From positions 1 through 64,000 of the forward strand of contig NZ_KE384072.1 in assembly GCF_000423665.1 (NCBI RefSeq): 64,000 bases of DNA. Reading direction: 5' to 3'. Each line of letters begins with the position of its first letter. The stretch's first letter is position 1. Below, one piece after another: positions 25,125 to 36,435 of this stretch. Below the pieces are notes generated by a model that was not told where the DNA came from, searched no databases, and saw nothing but the letters and a program-made list of their open reading frames with translations. The stretch comes from Solirubrobacter soli DSM 22325. GTDB taxonomy: Bacteria > Actinomycetota > Thermoleophilia > Solirubrobacterales > Solirubrobacteraceae. Made by a program: the position numbers and the translations under genes.

Positions 25125-26324
25125 TCGAACCTCAGGGCGTCGATCGGGCGCATGCGCGCGGCGCGGCCCGCTGGATAGGTGCCGAAGAACAGGCCCGCGA
25201 GCACCGAGGCGCCGAAGGCGAGGAAGACGCTGTAGAGCGCGATCGCGGGCTGGACGCCGGCGATCTGGAACTGCGAGCCGACGATCCCGACGATCACGCC
25301 CGTCACCCCGCCGAGCGCGGAGACGAGCACCGCCTCGGTCAGGAACTGGGCGAGGATGTCCGCGCGCCGGGCGCCGATCGCCTTGCGGATGCCGATCTCG
25401 CGCGTGCGCTCCGTGACCGAGACCAGCATGATGTTCATCACCCCGATCCCGCCGACGAGCAGCGAGATCGCGGCGACCGCGCCGAGCAGCGTCGTGAAGA
25501 CGTCGGTCGAGGCGTCCGAGGCTTCGCGCACCGCGCCCTGGTTGATCACCTGAAAGCCCGGGTTGGTCGGGTCGGAGACGTGCTTGCGCTGGGTCAGGAT
25601 CGAGGTCACCTCGGCCTGCGCGGCGTCCAGCGCGTTCCCGTCGACGGCCTCGACGGTGATCGACGACAGCCCGCTGCCGTAGCCCGTGATCGCGTCCTGA
25701 ACGGCGGTGAGCGGCGCGAGCGCGATGTCGTCCTGGTCCTGGACCCCGTTGGAGCCCTTGGACTTCGTCACCCCCACGACCTGGAACTGCGTGCCGTCGA
25801 TGCGGACGCTCGAGCCGACGGGGTCGGCGCCGCTGAACAGGTTCTGCACGACCGTCGGGCCGAGCACCACGACCCGGTTGTGGCGCTTGACGTCGTCGGC
25901 GGTGAACATCGCGCCGGTCGCGATCTCGAAGTCGCGCGTGGTCGCGTACGCGGGGACGGTCCCGGTCACGCTCGACGGCTGGTAGGAGGTCGAGCCGTAC
26001 GTGAACGTCGTGCCGGTCGCGTTGACCACGGGCGAGACCCGCTTGACGTCGGGGGCGTTGAACGTGTCGGCGAGGGCGTCCGCGTCCTTCTCGGTGAACG
26101 ACACGCCTCCCGCGGCCCCACCCGGCCCGAACCGCCCGCCTTGCGGCTGCACGAGCAGCACGTTGGAGCCGAGCGCGTTGATCCGCTCCTGCACCGCCTG
26201 CTTGGAGCCGTTGCCGACGGCGACGAGGATGATCACGGCGGCGACGCCGATCGTCATGCCGAGGATCGTCAGCCCCGAGCGCAGCTTGTTCGCGCCCACG
26301 CCCGCGAGCGCGATGCGGAGGATC

Positions 26325-26338
<14 letters not shown>
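25121..26338 (-). CDS. MacB/FtsX-type ABC transporter permease
   Basis: Product of 405 residues. An N-terminal helix (KLRSGLTILGMTIGVAAVIILVAVG), a large periplasmic-type domain, and three C-terminal helices starting LLGAVAAISLLVGGIGVMNI then MLVSVTERTREIGIRKAIGA, the coupling helix signature of MacB permeases. It pairs with the ATPase just upstream (14-bp overlap) and the MacA-like adaptor. In a single-membrane actinobacterium such systems export peptides, lipids or drugs without an outer-membrane channel. Confidence 0.9.
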
Positions 26339-27037
<699 letters not shown>

Positions 27038-27041
<4 letters not shown>

Positions 27042-28792
27042 CCGCCGGGCCCTCCCGGAGGAACGGCGAACCCGCCGCCGCCACCGCCGGCGCGGAACCC
27101 GCCGCCGCCGAAGCCGCCGCCCCCGAAGCCGCCCGCACCACCCAAGCGGCCGGTCTGCTGCGTGTTCTGACCGGACGCGGTGCGCCCGGAGAGCGCGCTG
27201 GTCGAGGTGACGATCACCTCGTCCCCCGCCTCGAGGCCGGACAGGATCTGCGTCGAGCTGTCGCCGACGACGCCCGTCTGGACGCGCACCGTCGAGCGCT
27301 TGCCGTCGCGCTCGACCGTGACCGTCGAGCCGCGCAGCGCCTGGCTGGGCACCGAGATGCCACTCGCGCGGGCGACGACGATGTCGGCGGTCGCGCTCAT
27401 CCCGGCCTTGATGCCGTCGGTCGACTGGTCGAGCGTGATCGTGACCGGGTAGCTGACCGCGCTGCTGGAGCCGCTGGAGCTGTCGTTCGCCAGCACGCCC
27501 ACGTCGGTCACGTGGCCGGAGACGTCCTCGCCCGACGCGGCGTTGATCGTGATCGTCGCGCTCTGGCCGACCTCGACCTTGCCGATGTCGGACTCCGAGA
27601 GCGCGACCTCGAGCTTGAGCTTCGAGAGCGCCGCCAGGACGATGAACCCGCTGGACGAGCTCGAGCTCGAGTCCGAGGCGTTGCCGCCGCCACCGCCGCC
27701 CGTGGAGCCGGTGCCGACGGTGTCGCCGACCTCCCCGGAGATCGACGCCACCGTGCCGGCCATCGGGGCGCGCAGGACGGTGTCGTCGAGCGCGTTCTTC
27801 GCGTCCTCGAGCGCGAGCTCCGCGCTGTCGACGGCGGCCTGAGCGGATTCGACGGACTGCGTCGAGCCGCCGCCGGACGAGGAAGAGCCGGAGCCGCCGC
27901 TGGACGACGCGCCGCCGCCGCCCGACGGGGCGCCGCTGCGTGAGCCGCCCCCGCCGCCCGACGGCGCCGTCGCGGTCGGCGAGGGGGTCGCGGACGCGCG
28001 CGGGGTGGGCGTGCCGCGCGGCGTGGCGGTCGCGGTCGGCGTGGGTGAGGCGTCCGCGCCGGGCGTGCCGGTCGGCGTGGGCGTGGGGGTCGGCGTGGGC
28101 GTCTCCTGCGCGCGGTACGCCACCGCGATCGCGCGGGCCGGGCGACCCGCGGCGCTCGCCGCGCGCGCGATCGCCACGCCGGCGCTCGCCGTGGCGGCGC
28201 CGGTCGCACTCGCCCGCGCGGCGGTTGCCGTGGCGGCGCCGGTGACACTCGCCGTTGCGGCGCTCGCCGTGGCGGCGCCGGTGGCACTCGCCGTCGCGGC
28301 GGTCGCCGTGGTCGTGTCGGCGACCGTCGACGACGTCCCGCTCGCCTCGGCGTCCTGCGCCTTGGTCAGCGCGTCCTGGGCGTCGACGAGGTCGGCCTCG
28401 GCCTTCGCGACGTCGACCTTCTGCGAGCGGTTGTCGACCCGGGCGAGCAGTTCGCCCTCGCTCACGTGCGCGCCCGTCTTCGTGTAGATCTTGGTGACCG
28501 TCCCGGAGGTGGCGAAGTCGACGTTGGTCTGCTTGGCGGGCGCGAGGTTGCCCGAACCGGAGACCACGGTCTGGATGACGCCCTTGCTGACCGTCACCGT
28601 GCGCTCGGAGACGGTCGCCGCCGGGGCGCTCTTCAGGGACAGCACCGCCGCGACCACGGCGCCCGCCGCGACCACGACGAGGAGTGCGGTGAGCGCGCCT
28701 GGGCGGCGGCGTGGCGTGCGCACCTGGCGCTCAGGGCGCGGGCGCGGCTTGGAGGCAGGTTTGACCGGTCTGCGGCGAGTACGTGTCGGCAT
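27038..28792 (-). CDS. MacA/HlyD-like membrane fusion adaptor with low-complexity insert
   Basis: Product of 584 residues from the ATG at 28792. Basic N-terminus, one membrane helix ([21 protein letters not shown]), then the lipoyl-like half [19 protein letters not shown]. Two helical hairpin halves ([14 protein letters not shown] and [16 protein letters not shown]) are separated by about 175 residues of Ala/Thr-, PT- and Gly/Ser-rich sequence, which standard adaptors lack. Then come [12 protein letters not shown], the beta-barrel part and a Gly-rich tail. It should connect the ABC transporter to substrate at or beyond the membrane. First gene of a five-gene operon. Confidence 0.85.
28188..28304 (-). 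repeat. 39-bp in-frame tandem repeat in the adaptor gene
   Basis: Three copies starting at 28188, 28227 and 28266, each beginning gccgtggcggcgccggt, with a decayed fourth. The 13-residue unit gives the Ala/Thr-rich spacer of the adaptor. The unit length is a multiple of 3, so copy changes keep the frame. Confidence 0.85.
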
Positions 28793-28876
28793 CGGCAGCG
28801 CGTGAAAGGTGGCGCTCGCGCCGAAGAAGCAGCGAAGAACTACAGCGCGGTCCATAGCCGCCGATCACCCGGGCCG

Positions 28877-31078
28877 ATGTCCAGCCTGCGCCTCACCTCC
28901 GTCAAGCAGCGGATGCTCGTGTTCCTGCTGCCGCTCACCGCCGTCGCGGTCCTCGTCGTCACGGTGCTCGCCCTCAACCGCGCGGGGAGCGCCGAGAAGA
29001 CATCGCGCTTCGCCGAGATGACGAGCCAGGCGCAGGCCGGGGCGAACGAGTTCACCGCCGACGTCGAGAAGCACCAGGGCATCGGGCGCACGCTGGCCGG
29101 CGTGGCCGAGGGGCTCGACGGCAAGGCCGACCGGGCCACGGTCAACGCGCTGGTCCGTCGCGTGATGGATCGCAACCCGGACGTGGTCGGCGCGTACGTC
29201 GGGTACGACCGGAACGCCTTCGACGGCGCCGACGCCGCCCACAAGGGCGAGCCGGGCTCCGACGACAAGGGCCGTTACGGGCCGTACTGGAACAAGATCT
29301 CGGGCAAGGTCACCCTCGACCCGCTGGTCGACCAGGAGATCAGCGACTATTGGAACCAGCCGAAGAAGACCCTCGCGGACTCGGTCATCGAGCCGTACCT
29401 GTACGACGGCCTGCTGATGACGAGCTACACGTCGCCGATCGAGCGCGACGGCAAGTTCGTCGGGATCGGCGGCGTCGACGTGGCGCTCGGCTCGATCAAC
29501 GAGGCGATCGCCAAGCAGAAGGTCCTCGACACGGGCTACGCCATGCTCGTCTCCAAGACCGGCATCTTCGTCTCCGCCCGCGACAAGGCGCTGATCGGCA
29601 AGAAGAAGCTCGGCGACCTCGCCAAGAGCAAGAACAACCCGGTGCTCGCCCGCGCCGCGAAGGACATCGCGGCCGGTCGTGGCGGCCAGGCCGAGACGAC
29701 CGACCCGTTCACGGGCAAGGACGTCGTCCTCACGTGGGCGCCGGTCCGTGCGGGCAGCTGGGGCTACGTCACGAGCGCGCCGATCTCCGAGGTCATGGCG
29801 CCGGTCGCCAAGCTGCGCACCGCGACGATCTGGACCAGCCTCGTGCTGATGCTCCTCGTCGGCGCCGCGATCTGGTGGTTCGCCAAGCGCCTCAGCCGCC
29901 CGATCGTCGAGGTCACCGAGGCCGCCGAACGCGTCTCCCGCGGCGACGTCGACATCGCGCTCGAGGTCAAGGGCCACGACGAGGTCGCCCGCCTCGGCAC
30001 CGCCTTCCAGCACACCGTCGGCTACCTCCACGAGATGGCCGGCCACGCCGACCGCATCGCCCAGGGCGACCTGACGCACGAGGTCCAGCCGCGCTCGGCC
30101 GAGGACCGTCTCGGCGTCGCGGTGCGGGACATGCGCGTCAAGCTCGCCGATCTCGTCAGCGCCGTCTCGGACTCCTCGAAGCTGCTCTCGAGCGCCTCGC
30201 AGGAGATGGCCTCGACCTCCGAGGAGGCCGGCCGCGCCGTCGGTGAGATCGCTTCCGCGGTGTCCGACGTCGCCCAGGGCGCCGAGCGCCAGGTCCGCGC
30301 GATCGAGGCCGCCCGCAGCGCCACCGCCGAGGTCGGCGCCGCCACGACCTCCAGCGCCGAGTCCGCGCAGGAGACCGCCGCCGCGGCCGCCGAGGCACGC
30401 CAGATCGCCGCCGAGGGCCAGCAGGCCGTCGCCGAAGCCACCGAGACGATGCGCCTGGTCCGCGAGAACTCCGGCGAGGTCACCCAGGTCATGCAGCAGC
30501 TCGCCGTCAAGAGCGAGCAGATCGGCGGCATCATCGAGACGATCACCGGTATCGCCGGCCAGACCAACCTGCTGGCGCTCAACGCCGCGATCGAGGCCGC
30601 CCGCGCCGGCGAGCAGGGCAAGGGCTTCGCCGTCGTCGCCGAAGAAGTCCGCAAGCTCGCCGAGGACTCCCAGCGCGCCGCCGCGACCATCGCCGACCTC
30701 GTCCAGGAGATCCAGGCCGAGACCAACCACGCCGTCTTCGTCGTCGAGGCGGGCGCCGAGCGCTCCGAGCAGGGCGCCGCGACCGTCGAGCAGGCCCGCG
30801 ACGCCTTCGAGCGCATCGGCGCCTCGGTCGACGGCATGAGCACCCGCGTGGACGCGATCGCCGCCGCCGTCCACCAGATCGCCGCGAGCGCCGACCGCGT
30901 CCAGGAGGACATGACCGAGGTCGCGGCCGTCGCCGAGCAGTCCAGCGCCTCCTCCGAGCAGGTCTCGGCCTCCACGCAGCAGACGAGCGCGTCCGCCCAG
31001 GAGATCGCCGCCTCCGCCCAGCAGCTCGCGGGCACGGCGAATGAGTTGGAGAGGCTGGTCGCGCAGTTCCAGGTCTAG
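28877..31078 (+). CDS. methyl-accepting chemotaxis protein with Cache sensor
   Basis: Product of 733 residues from the ATG at 28877. First membrane helix at about 14-33 ([20 protein letters not shown]), a dCache-type extracellular sensor ([33 protein letters not shown]), second helix ([18 protein letters not shown]), a HAMP domain ([20 protein letters not shown]) and a long signalling coiled coil with the conserved tip [20 protein letters not shown]. It senses a small extracellular ligand and signals to CheA. No other che gene is in the window. It is divergent from the export operon. Confidence 0.95.
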   Translation: MSSLRLTSVKQRMLVFLLPLTAVAVLVVTVLALNRAGSAEKTSRFAEMTSQAQAGANEFTADVEKHQGIGRTLAGVAEGLDGKADRATVNALVRRVMDRNPDVVGAYVGYDRNAFDGADAAHKGEPGSDDKGRYGPYWNKISGKVTLDPLVDQEISDYWNQPKKTLADSVIEPYLYDGLLMTSYTSPIERDGKFVGIGGVDVALGSINEAIAKQKVLDTGYAMLVSKTGIFVSARDKALIGKKKLGDLAKSKNNPVLARAAKDIAAGRGGQAETTDPFTGKDVVLTWAPVRAGSWGYVTSAPISEVMAPVAKLRTATIWTSLVLMLLVGAAIWWFAKRLSRPIVEVTEAAERVSRGDVDIALEVKGHDEVARLGTAFQHTVGYLHEMAGHADRIAQGDLTHEVQPRSAEDRLGVAVRDMRVKLADLVSAVSDSSKLLSSASQEMASTSEEAGRAVGEIASAVSDVAQGAERQVRAIEAARSATAEVGAATTSSAESAQETAAAAAEARQIAAEGQQAVAEATETMRLVRENSGEVTQVMQQLAVKSEQIGGIIETITGIAGQTNLLALNAAIEAARAGEQGKGFAVVAEEVRKLAEDSQRAAATIADLVQEIQAETNHAVFVVEAGAERSEQGAATVEQARDAFERIGASVDGMSTRVDAIAAAVHQIAASADRVQEDMTEVAAVAEQSSASSEQVSASTQQTSASAQEIAASAQQLAGTANELERLVAQFQV

Positions 31079-31241
31079 TGCCCTGAGTCGGACGCTCGCG
31101 CGCTCATAGCGGCTCGCATCGTCGTGGCTGGGGGTCGCCGGTGATCCGGTGCATACTGGTGGTACGTGCGGGATCGCCGGCGGCCGCCAGGCGCGGCGAG
31201 GCGCCCGGTAGGGGCCCGCGAGCGTTTGACGCAGGGCACTA
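31076..31241. mobile_element. MITE-like element or large inverted repeat
   Basis: Arms of 25 bp at 31076-31100 and 31217-31241 are inverted copies with three mismatches; both begin tagtgccctg when read inward. The interior (116 bp) has no gene. TA at both outer ends is what Tc1/mariner-type MITEs would leave, but it is also part of the repeat. The left arm contains the stop codon of the chemoreceptor gene. A folded RNA or protein-binding role is the alternative. Confidence 0.45.
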
Positions 31242-31252
31242 ACGTGGACCGG

Positions 31253-32110
31253 ATGGGTCTGCGTTTCGGAATCCACTCAGGGCCACAGAACGCCTCCGGC
31301 TTCGACGAGTACCTGGGCATCTGGCGGTACGCCGAGGAGGTCGGGCTCGACTGGGCCTCGGTCTTCGACCACTTCCAGCCCATCCAGTCCGACCCCGACG
31401 GGCCGTGCTACGAGGGCTTCACGCTGCTGGCGGCGATGGCCGCGCACACCACCAGGTTGGCGTGCGGGATCATCGTCTCCGGCGTCACCTACCGCCATCC
31501 GGCCGTCGTGGCCAAGATGGCGGCGACGATCGACCATGTCTCCGGCGGGCGGATGGAGTTCGGGGTCGGTGCCGCGTGGAACGAGGACGAGCACGGCGAG
31601 TACGGCATCCCGTTCCCGCGGATCGGCGTGCGGATGGACATGCTCGACGAGGCGTGTCACGTGATGCGCAAGCTGTGGACCGAGCCGCGCGCCAACTTCG
31701 CCGGCGAGCACTTCACGCTCACCGACGCCCGCGCCGAGCCGAAGCCGCTGCAATCCCCGATGCCGTTGTGGATCGGCGGGTCGGGCGAGCGGCGGACGCT
31801 GCGGATCGTCGCCGAGCACGCGACCGGCTGGAACACGTTCCACGGTGATCCGGCGGAGTATCGGCACAAACTGGACGTGCTCGAGCGCCACTGCGAGGCC
31901 GTCGGGCGCGACCCGGCGACGATCCGCAAGCAGATCGTCGCCCGCGGGCCGCTCACGACCGAAGACGAAGCGCGGCGGCTCGCCGAGGCGATGCTGCCGC
32001 ACAAGGCGATGGGCGTCGAGGACTTCCTGATCTCGGCCCGCCCACCGGCCGACCGGCGCACGATCGAGCTGTTCGCGCGCGTGGTCGGCCCGGCGGTGAG
32101 AGCCGGTTAG
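31253..32110 (+). CDS. LLM-class, probably F420-dependent oxidoreductase
   Basis: Product of 285 residues from the ATG at 31253, placed 7 bp after a TAACGT box (leaderless type); an upstream start would read through the inverted repeat. Luciferase-like barrel features: GLDWASVFDHFQPI, RLACGIIVSGVTYRHPAVVAK, and the MEFGVGAAWNEDEHGEYG segment typical of F420-dependent actinobacterial LLM enzymes. It would reduce or oxidise a small organic molecule with F420. Substrate unknown. Confidence 0.88.
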   Translation: MGLRFGIHSGPQNASGFDEYLGIWRYAEEVGLDWASVFDHFQPIQSDPDGPCYEGFTLLAAMAAHTTRLACGIIVSGVTYRHPAVVAKMAATIDHVSGGRMEFGVGAAWNEDEHGEYGIPFPRIGVRMDMLDEACHVMRKLWTEPRANFAGEHFTLTDARAEPKPLQSPMPLWIGGSGERRTLRIVAEHATGWNTFHGDPAEYRHKLDVLERHCEAVGRDPATIRKQIVARGPLTTEDEARRLAEAMLPHKAMGVEDFLISARPPADRRTIELFARVVGPAVRAG

Positions 32111-33933
32111 GGCTGCGTCGTCGAGAGCGTGAAGGTCAGCGTCTTCGAGTAGGTCCCGGTGCGCAGGGCGTCGGTGGCGCCGATGTGCTGCTTGAAGTCG
32201 ATCGTGACCGCCTCGTTGGCCGTCGGGGCGGTCCACGCCGACTTGGAGAACGTCACCTCGAGCGGTGACGGCAGCGCGTACGTGCCGTTCATCAGGCGGC
32301 CCGGGTCGGACACCGTCAAAGCCGCGTTCTCGGCGGACGAGATCACGTTCGCGGTGGTCGAGGTCGTGTAGTCCTTGGCCACGCCCGGCACGAACGGCGC
32401 GAACGGCGGCGGCGTGCCGATCGTCAGCGCGAGCGTCGCGCCCACACTGCCGCCGACGGTCGAGGTGTTGGTGGCCGGGGCGACGCAGTAGCAGTAGGTC
32501 TCGTTCGGCTTGCCGGGCGTGTAGAGCCACTGCTTGAAGAAGTCGCGCAGGTCCTGGCCGGAGTCGCGCTGCGCGATCGCCATGAAGTCGTCGGTCGACG
32601 CGGTGCCGCCGCCGAACGTGGCCACGTAGTCCTTCAGCGTCTGGAAGAACTTCTCGTCGCCGATCTTGGACCGCAGGGCCTGCAGCGTCATCCCGCCGCG
32701 CGTGTAGACGGTGGCGTTCTGGTACTGGTTCTGAACGCCCGGGTCGAACACGGTGTTGTTCCAGAACGTCGTGTTCGCGGCGCGGGCGTACTGGGTGTTG
32801 AACGCCGCCTGGGCCGTGGTGCCGCCGGTGTTCTCGACCCACAGCCAGTTGGCGAACGTGGCGAAGCCCTCGCTCAGCCACACGTCGCGCATCCTGCGCA
32901 CGGCGACGTGATCGCCGAACCACTGGTGGGCGAGCTCATGGGCGAGCGCGCTGAGCCCGTTGGCGGACGTGAACTCCGGCCGCGTCTGGGTCTCCATCTG
33001 GTAGCCGGCGTTGGTCACGTCGACGATCGCGCCGACGCTCGAGAACGGGTACTTGCCGAACCGCGTGCCGAAGAAGTCGATGATCGGCCCGATGTTGTTC
33101 AGCCGCGTCCGCGCGGTGTCGGTGAGCTGGTCCGGGCGGATGCCGTTGATGACCGGCACGCCGGACGCGGTGGTGTCGCGCAGGATCGTGAACTTGCCGA
33201 TGTTGACCGTCGCGAGGTAGGTCGCCATCGGCTCGGTCTCCTCCCAGATCCAGGTCGAGGTGCCCGCCGCCTCGTCGACCGTGTTGGAGATCAACTGGCC
33301 GTTGGACATGACCTGCCGATCCGCTGGGACCGTCACATTGAACGTAAAGGTCGCTTTGTCGTTGGTGTTGTTGTTGCAGGGGTACCAGGTGTCGGCGCCC
33401 TGCGGCGGGGTCGACGTGTAGGACCCGTTCTCGGTGTAGTTCCAGCCGTCGATGAAGCCGTCCGGGTCGACCGGGGCCGGGCCCGGCTCGCCGTGGTAGA
33501 CGACCTCGACGGTGAAGCCGTGGGAGGCGACGAGCGGCGTCGCGGGCGTGATGATCAGCTCGCGGCCGTCGCGGGTGTAGGCGGCGGCCGCGCCGTCGAC
33601 CTTGACGCTGTCGACGTCGAGCTTGCGCAGGTCGAGGTTGAAGCGGCAGAGGTTCTGCGTCGCGGCCGCGGTGATCGTGGCGACGCCGTTCAAGACGTGC
33701 GTCGTCGGGTTGTAGCCCAGCTTGAGGTCGTAGTGGGTGACGTCATAGCCACCGTTGCCGATGCCCGGGTAGTACGTGTCCCCCAGGTCGGCCGACCCGT
33801 TCATGCAGGCCGTGGGCGGCGCGGCGGCCGCACTTCGGGCGGGCAGCACATCGTCCGGTTTTCCGGTGCCTCCGGCGCCGGCGGCGAACGCGGCCACCGC
33901 CGCGACGACGACCAACAACAGACCCCTACGCAT
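32107..33933 (-). CDS. secreted M1-family zinc aminopeptidase
   Basis: Product of 608 residues from the ATG at 33933, with GAGGGGG upstream and a signal peptide (RRGLLLVVVAAVAAFAAGAG). The zinc site HELAH is at 332-336 with the third ligand Glu355, exactly 18 residues after the second His, as in M1 peptidases. The usual GxMEN exopeptidase motif appears as GYQMET (about 310-315), so N-terminal recognition may differ. A C-terminal beta region of about 120 residues follows the helical domain. It overlaps the convergent LLM gene by 4 bp. Confidence 0.9.
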   Translation of the reverse strand: MRRGLLLVVVAAVAAFAAGAGGTGKPDDVLPARSAAAAPPTACMNGSADLGDTYYPGIGNGGYDVTHYDLKLGYNPTTHVLNGVATITAAATQNLCRFNLDLRKLDVDSVKVDGAAAAYTRDGRELIITPATPLVASHGFTVEVVYHGEPGPAPVDPDGFIDGWNYTENGSYTSTPPQGADTWYPCNNNTNDKATFTFNVTVPADRQVMSNGQLISNTVDEAAGTSTWIWEETEPMATYLATVNIGKFTILRDTTASGVPVINGIRPDQLTDTARTRLNNIGPIIDFFGTRFGKYPFSSVGAIVDVTNAGYQMETQTRPEFTSANGLSALAHELAHQWFGDHVAVRRMRDVWLSEGFATFANWLWVENTGGTTAQAAFNTQYARAANTTFWNNTVFDPGVQNQYQNATVYTRGGMTLQALRSKIGDEKFFQTLKDYVATFGGGTASTDDFMAIAQRDSGQDLRDFFKQWLYTPGKPNETYCYCVAPATNTSTVGGSVGATLALTIGTPPPFAPFVPGVAKDYTTSTTANVISSAENAALTVSDPGRLMNGTYALPSPLEVTFSKSAWTAPTANEAVTIDFKQHIGATDALRTGTYSKTLTFTLSTTQP

Positions 33934-33982
33934 CCCGTCCCCCTCAGTCGAGACTTGCCAGGGACGGTAGGTTGCCGGACTC

Positions 33983-35377
33983 GTGCTGTTCCCGACAGTC
34001 CAATTCGCGATCTTCTTCCCGATCGTGCTGGCCATCTCCTGGGCGCTCATGGCGCACCAGAAGCTCTGGAAGCCGTTCATCGTCTTCGCCAGCTACTTCT
34101 TCTACGCCTGCGCGAACCCGAAGTTCTGCCTGCTGCTGGGCGGGATCACGCTCGGCAACCAGGCCGCGGCGAAGCTGCTGCACCGCACCGATGACGAGCA
34201 GCGCCGCAAGTGGATCGTCGGCGGCGCGGTCACGCTCGACCTGCTCGTCCTGGCCATCTTCAAGTACTACGGGTTCTTCACCCAGAGCATCGCCGACACG
34301 CTGAACGGCGTCGGGCTCGGGATGCCGCTGCCGCTACTGACGATCGCGCTGCCCGTCGGGGTCAGCTTCTTCACGTTCCAGGCGATCTCGTACGTGGTCG
34401 ACGTCAAGCGCCGCCTCGTCGAGCCCGCCAGCACGATCGACGTCGCGCTGTACCTGAGCTTCTTCCCCCACCTCGTGGCCGGCCCGATCGTCCGCGCCCG
34501 CGAGTTCCTCCCGCAGCTGGAGTCGCCGCGCGACCCGAACAAGGTCGCGGTCGGCTCCGGCCTGGCGCTGATCGGGCTGGGCCTGATCAAGAAGGTCGTG
34601 ATCGCCGACTACCTCGCGCGGACGATCGTCGACCCGGTCTTCGCGGTGCCCGAGTCCTACCACGCGCCCGACGTGTGGATGGCCGCCTACGCCTACACCG
34701 CGCAGATCTACTGCGACTTCTCCGGCTACACGGACATCGCGATCGGCCTCGCGCTGCTGATGGGCTACGTCTTCCCGCAGAACTTCCTGTCGCCCTACCG
34801 GTCGCTCGGGTTCCGCGACTTCTGGCGCCGCTGGCACATGACGCTGTCGAGGTTCCTGCGCGACTTCCTCTACATCCCGCTCGGCGGCAACCGCAAGGGC
34901 AAGTGGAAGACCTACCGGAACCTGTTCCTGACGATGCTGCTCGGCGGCCTCTGGCACGGCGCGGCGTGGACGTTCGTGCTCTGGGGCGCGTTCCACGGTG
35001 CCGGCCTCACGCTCGAGCACGCGTTCGCCGATCGCTGGGAGAAGGTCTGGAAGTGGCTGCGCTGGTTCATCACGTTCCACCTGGTCGTGTTCGGGTGGAT
35101 CCTCTTCCGCGCCCAGAGCCTCGACCAGGCGGGGAGCTTCATCAGGCAGCTCTTCTCCCCCGGCCCGGCGACGCTATGGTCCGGCGCGGTCATCGCCGCG
35201 GTCGTGATCGTGATCGGGCTCCAGCTGCTGCCGGGCCGGAGCGTCGAGGAGTTCCAGTTCCGGCTCGAACGCCTCAAGCCGGTCGTGATCGCCGTCGGAC
35301 TCGCCATCCTGATCCTGTTCGTCGGCGCGACCGTGCCCAGCCAGGGCGTCGCCCCGTTCATCTACTTCCGCTTCTAG
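33983..35377 (+). CDS. MBOAT-family O-acyltransferase (AlgI-like)
   Basis: Product of 464 residues from a GTG. Multi-helix membrane protein with the MBOAT core: SFFTFQAISYVVDVKR, YLSFFPHLVAGPIVRA, the YCDFSGYTDIAIGLALLMGY segment, the FRDFWRRWHMTLSRFLRDF block and the catalytic His in LLGGLWHGAAW. Such proteins pass acetyl groups across the membrane for O-acetylation of exopolysaccharide or cell-wall glycans. The next gene starts on the base after its stop and encodes an SGNH partner, as in AlgI/AlgJ-AlgX systems. Confidence 0.92.
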   Translation: MLFPTVQFAIFFPIVLAISWALMAHQKLWKPFIVFASYFFYACANPKFCLLLGGITLGNQAAAKLLHRTDDEQRRKWIVGGAVTLDLLVLAIFKYYGFFTQSIADTLNGVGLGMPLPLLTIALPVGVSFFTFQAISYVVDVKRRLVEPASTIDVALYLSFFPHLVAGPIVRAREFLPQLESPRDPNKVAVGSGLALIGLGLIKKVVIADYLARTIVDPVFAVPESYHAPDVWMAAYAYTAQIYCDFSGYTDIAIGLALLMGYVFPQNFLSPYRSLGFRDFWRRWHMTLSRFLRDFLYIPLGGNRKGKWKTYRNLFLTMLLGGLWHGAAWTFVLWGAFHGAGLTLEHAFADRWEKVWKWLRWFITFHLVVFGWILFRAQSLDQAGSFIRQLFSPGPATLWSGAVIAAVVIVIGLQLLPGRSVEEFQFRLERLKPVVIAVGLAILILFVGATVPSQGVAPFIYFRF

Positions 35378-36403
35378 ATGTCCAAACCCCGCCAAGACGA
35401 CAGCCTCATGGGCCGCTTCGAGCAGCACGGCCTGTCGCGCTTCAAGGCCCGTGACGCGATCTGGACGACGTTCCTGGTCGCGGCGGCGCTGATCGTCACC
35501 GCGGGCGACTCCGCCCGGCGCGCGGGCGAGCAGATGAACCCCGGCGCCGGCCGCGACGTCGTCCTGTTCTTCGGCAAGCCCGCGGGCGCGATCGCCGACG
35601 CGCTCCCGTTCGCGAAGCTCGCCGACGACGCGACCGCGTGGGTCCGGCCGGACGACGACCTCGGCGGCGAGGGCTCGTTCGCGACGCTCGCGCTGCAGAC
35701 GACGGGCGTCCCGCCGGTCACGCCGGAGGCGTTCGATCCGGCCGCGCTGGGCGAGAAGCCGCCCGCGCCGAAGCCGTTGAAGACGCTGCTGGTCACCGGC
35801 GACTCGTTGTCCACCCCGCTTGACACGAGCCTGGCCCGCGACCTCGCGCCCTCCGGCGTGAAGGTGCTGCGCGAGCCGCACCTCGGCTCCGGCATCTCCA
35901 AGACGTTCCTCGTCGACTGGGGCCAGCTGTCCGTCGACCAGGTCCGCAAGGACAAGCCCGACGCCGTCGTCGTCTTCATCGGCGCCAACGAGGGGTTCCC
36001 GTTCGAGGTCGAGGGCGGCAAGAAGATCGAGTGCTGCGGCGCCGACTGGGCGGCCGAGTACGCCAACCGCGTGCGGGCGATGATGAACACCTACCGCGCG
36101 AAGGGCGCGGCCCGCGTGTACTGGGTGAAGCTGATGACGCCGCGGTCCAAGGCGCGCGCGGACATCGGCCGGGTGGTCAACGCGGCGATCGACGTCGCCG
36201 CCGAGCCGTGGAAGACCCAGGTCCGGCTGATCGACACGATCCCGATCTTCACCCCGCAGGGCTACCGCGACGCGATGCCGATCAACGGCGAGGACACGAT
36301 CGTCCGCCAGCCCGACGGCATCCACCTCAACGACACGGGCGCCGCCTTCCTGGCCGACATCGTCGTCAAGCGCATCGGTCAGGACTTCGCCATAAAGCGT
36401 TGA
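35378..36403 (+). CDS. membrane-anchored SGNH hydrolase/acetyltransferase partner of MBOAT
   Basis: Product of 341 residues. One N-terminal membrane helix (WTTFLVAAALIVTAGDSA), then an SGNH fold: block I VTGDSLS, block III IGANEG, and block V DGIHLN with the catalytic Asp and His. It begins immediately after the MBOAT stop, so the pair is co-translated. It probably receives the acetyl group outside and transfers it to a glycan, by analogy with AlgX/AlgJ; the glycan is unknown. Confidence 0.85.
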   Translation: MSKPRQDDSLMGRFEQHGLSRFKARDAIWTTFLVAAALIVTAGDSARRAGEQMNPGAGRDVVLFFGKPAGAIADALPFAKLADDATAWVRPDDDLGGEGSFATLALQTTGVPPVTPEAFDPAALGEKPPAPKPLKTLLVTGDSLSTPLDTSLARDLAPSGVKVLREPHLGSGISKTFLVDWGQLSVDQVRKDKPDAVVVFIGANEGFPFEVEGGKKIECCGADWAAEYANRVRAMMNTYRAKGAARVYWVKLMTPRSKARADIGRVVNAAIDVAAEPWKTQVRLIDTIPIFTPQGYRDAMPINGEDTIVRQPDGIHLNDTGAAFLADIVVKRIGQDFAIKR

Positions 36404-36428
36404 CCATGTCCGGTCGCGGCACTACCGT
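36400..36428 (+). promoter_or_regulatory. leaderless-type promoter of the small Cys protein gene
   Basis: TTGACC (36400-36405), 17-bp spacer, TACCGT (36423-36428), then 7 bp to a GTG at 36436. It overlaps the stop codon of the SGNH gene. Confidence 0.6.
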
Positions 36429-36435
36429 CCGCGCC

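Noticed and set aside
28865-31276. An 803-codon minus-strand frame opposite the chemoreceptor gene.
   Set aside because: Composition is Gly/Asp/Leu-rich repeats created by the codon bias of the chemoreceptor coiled coil; no start signal or domain.
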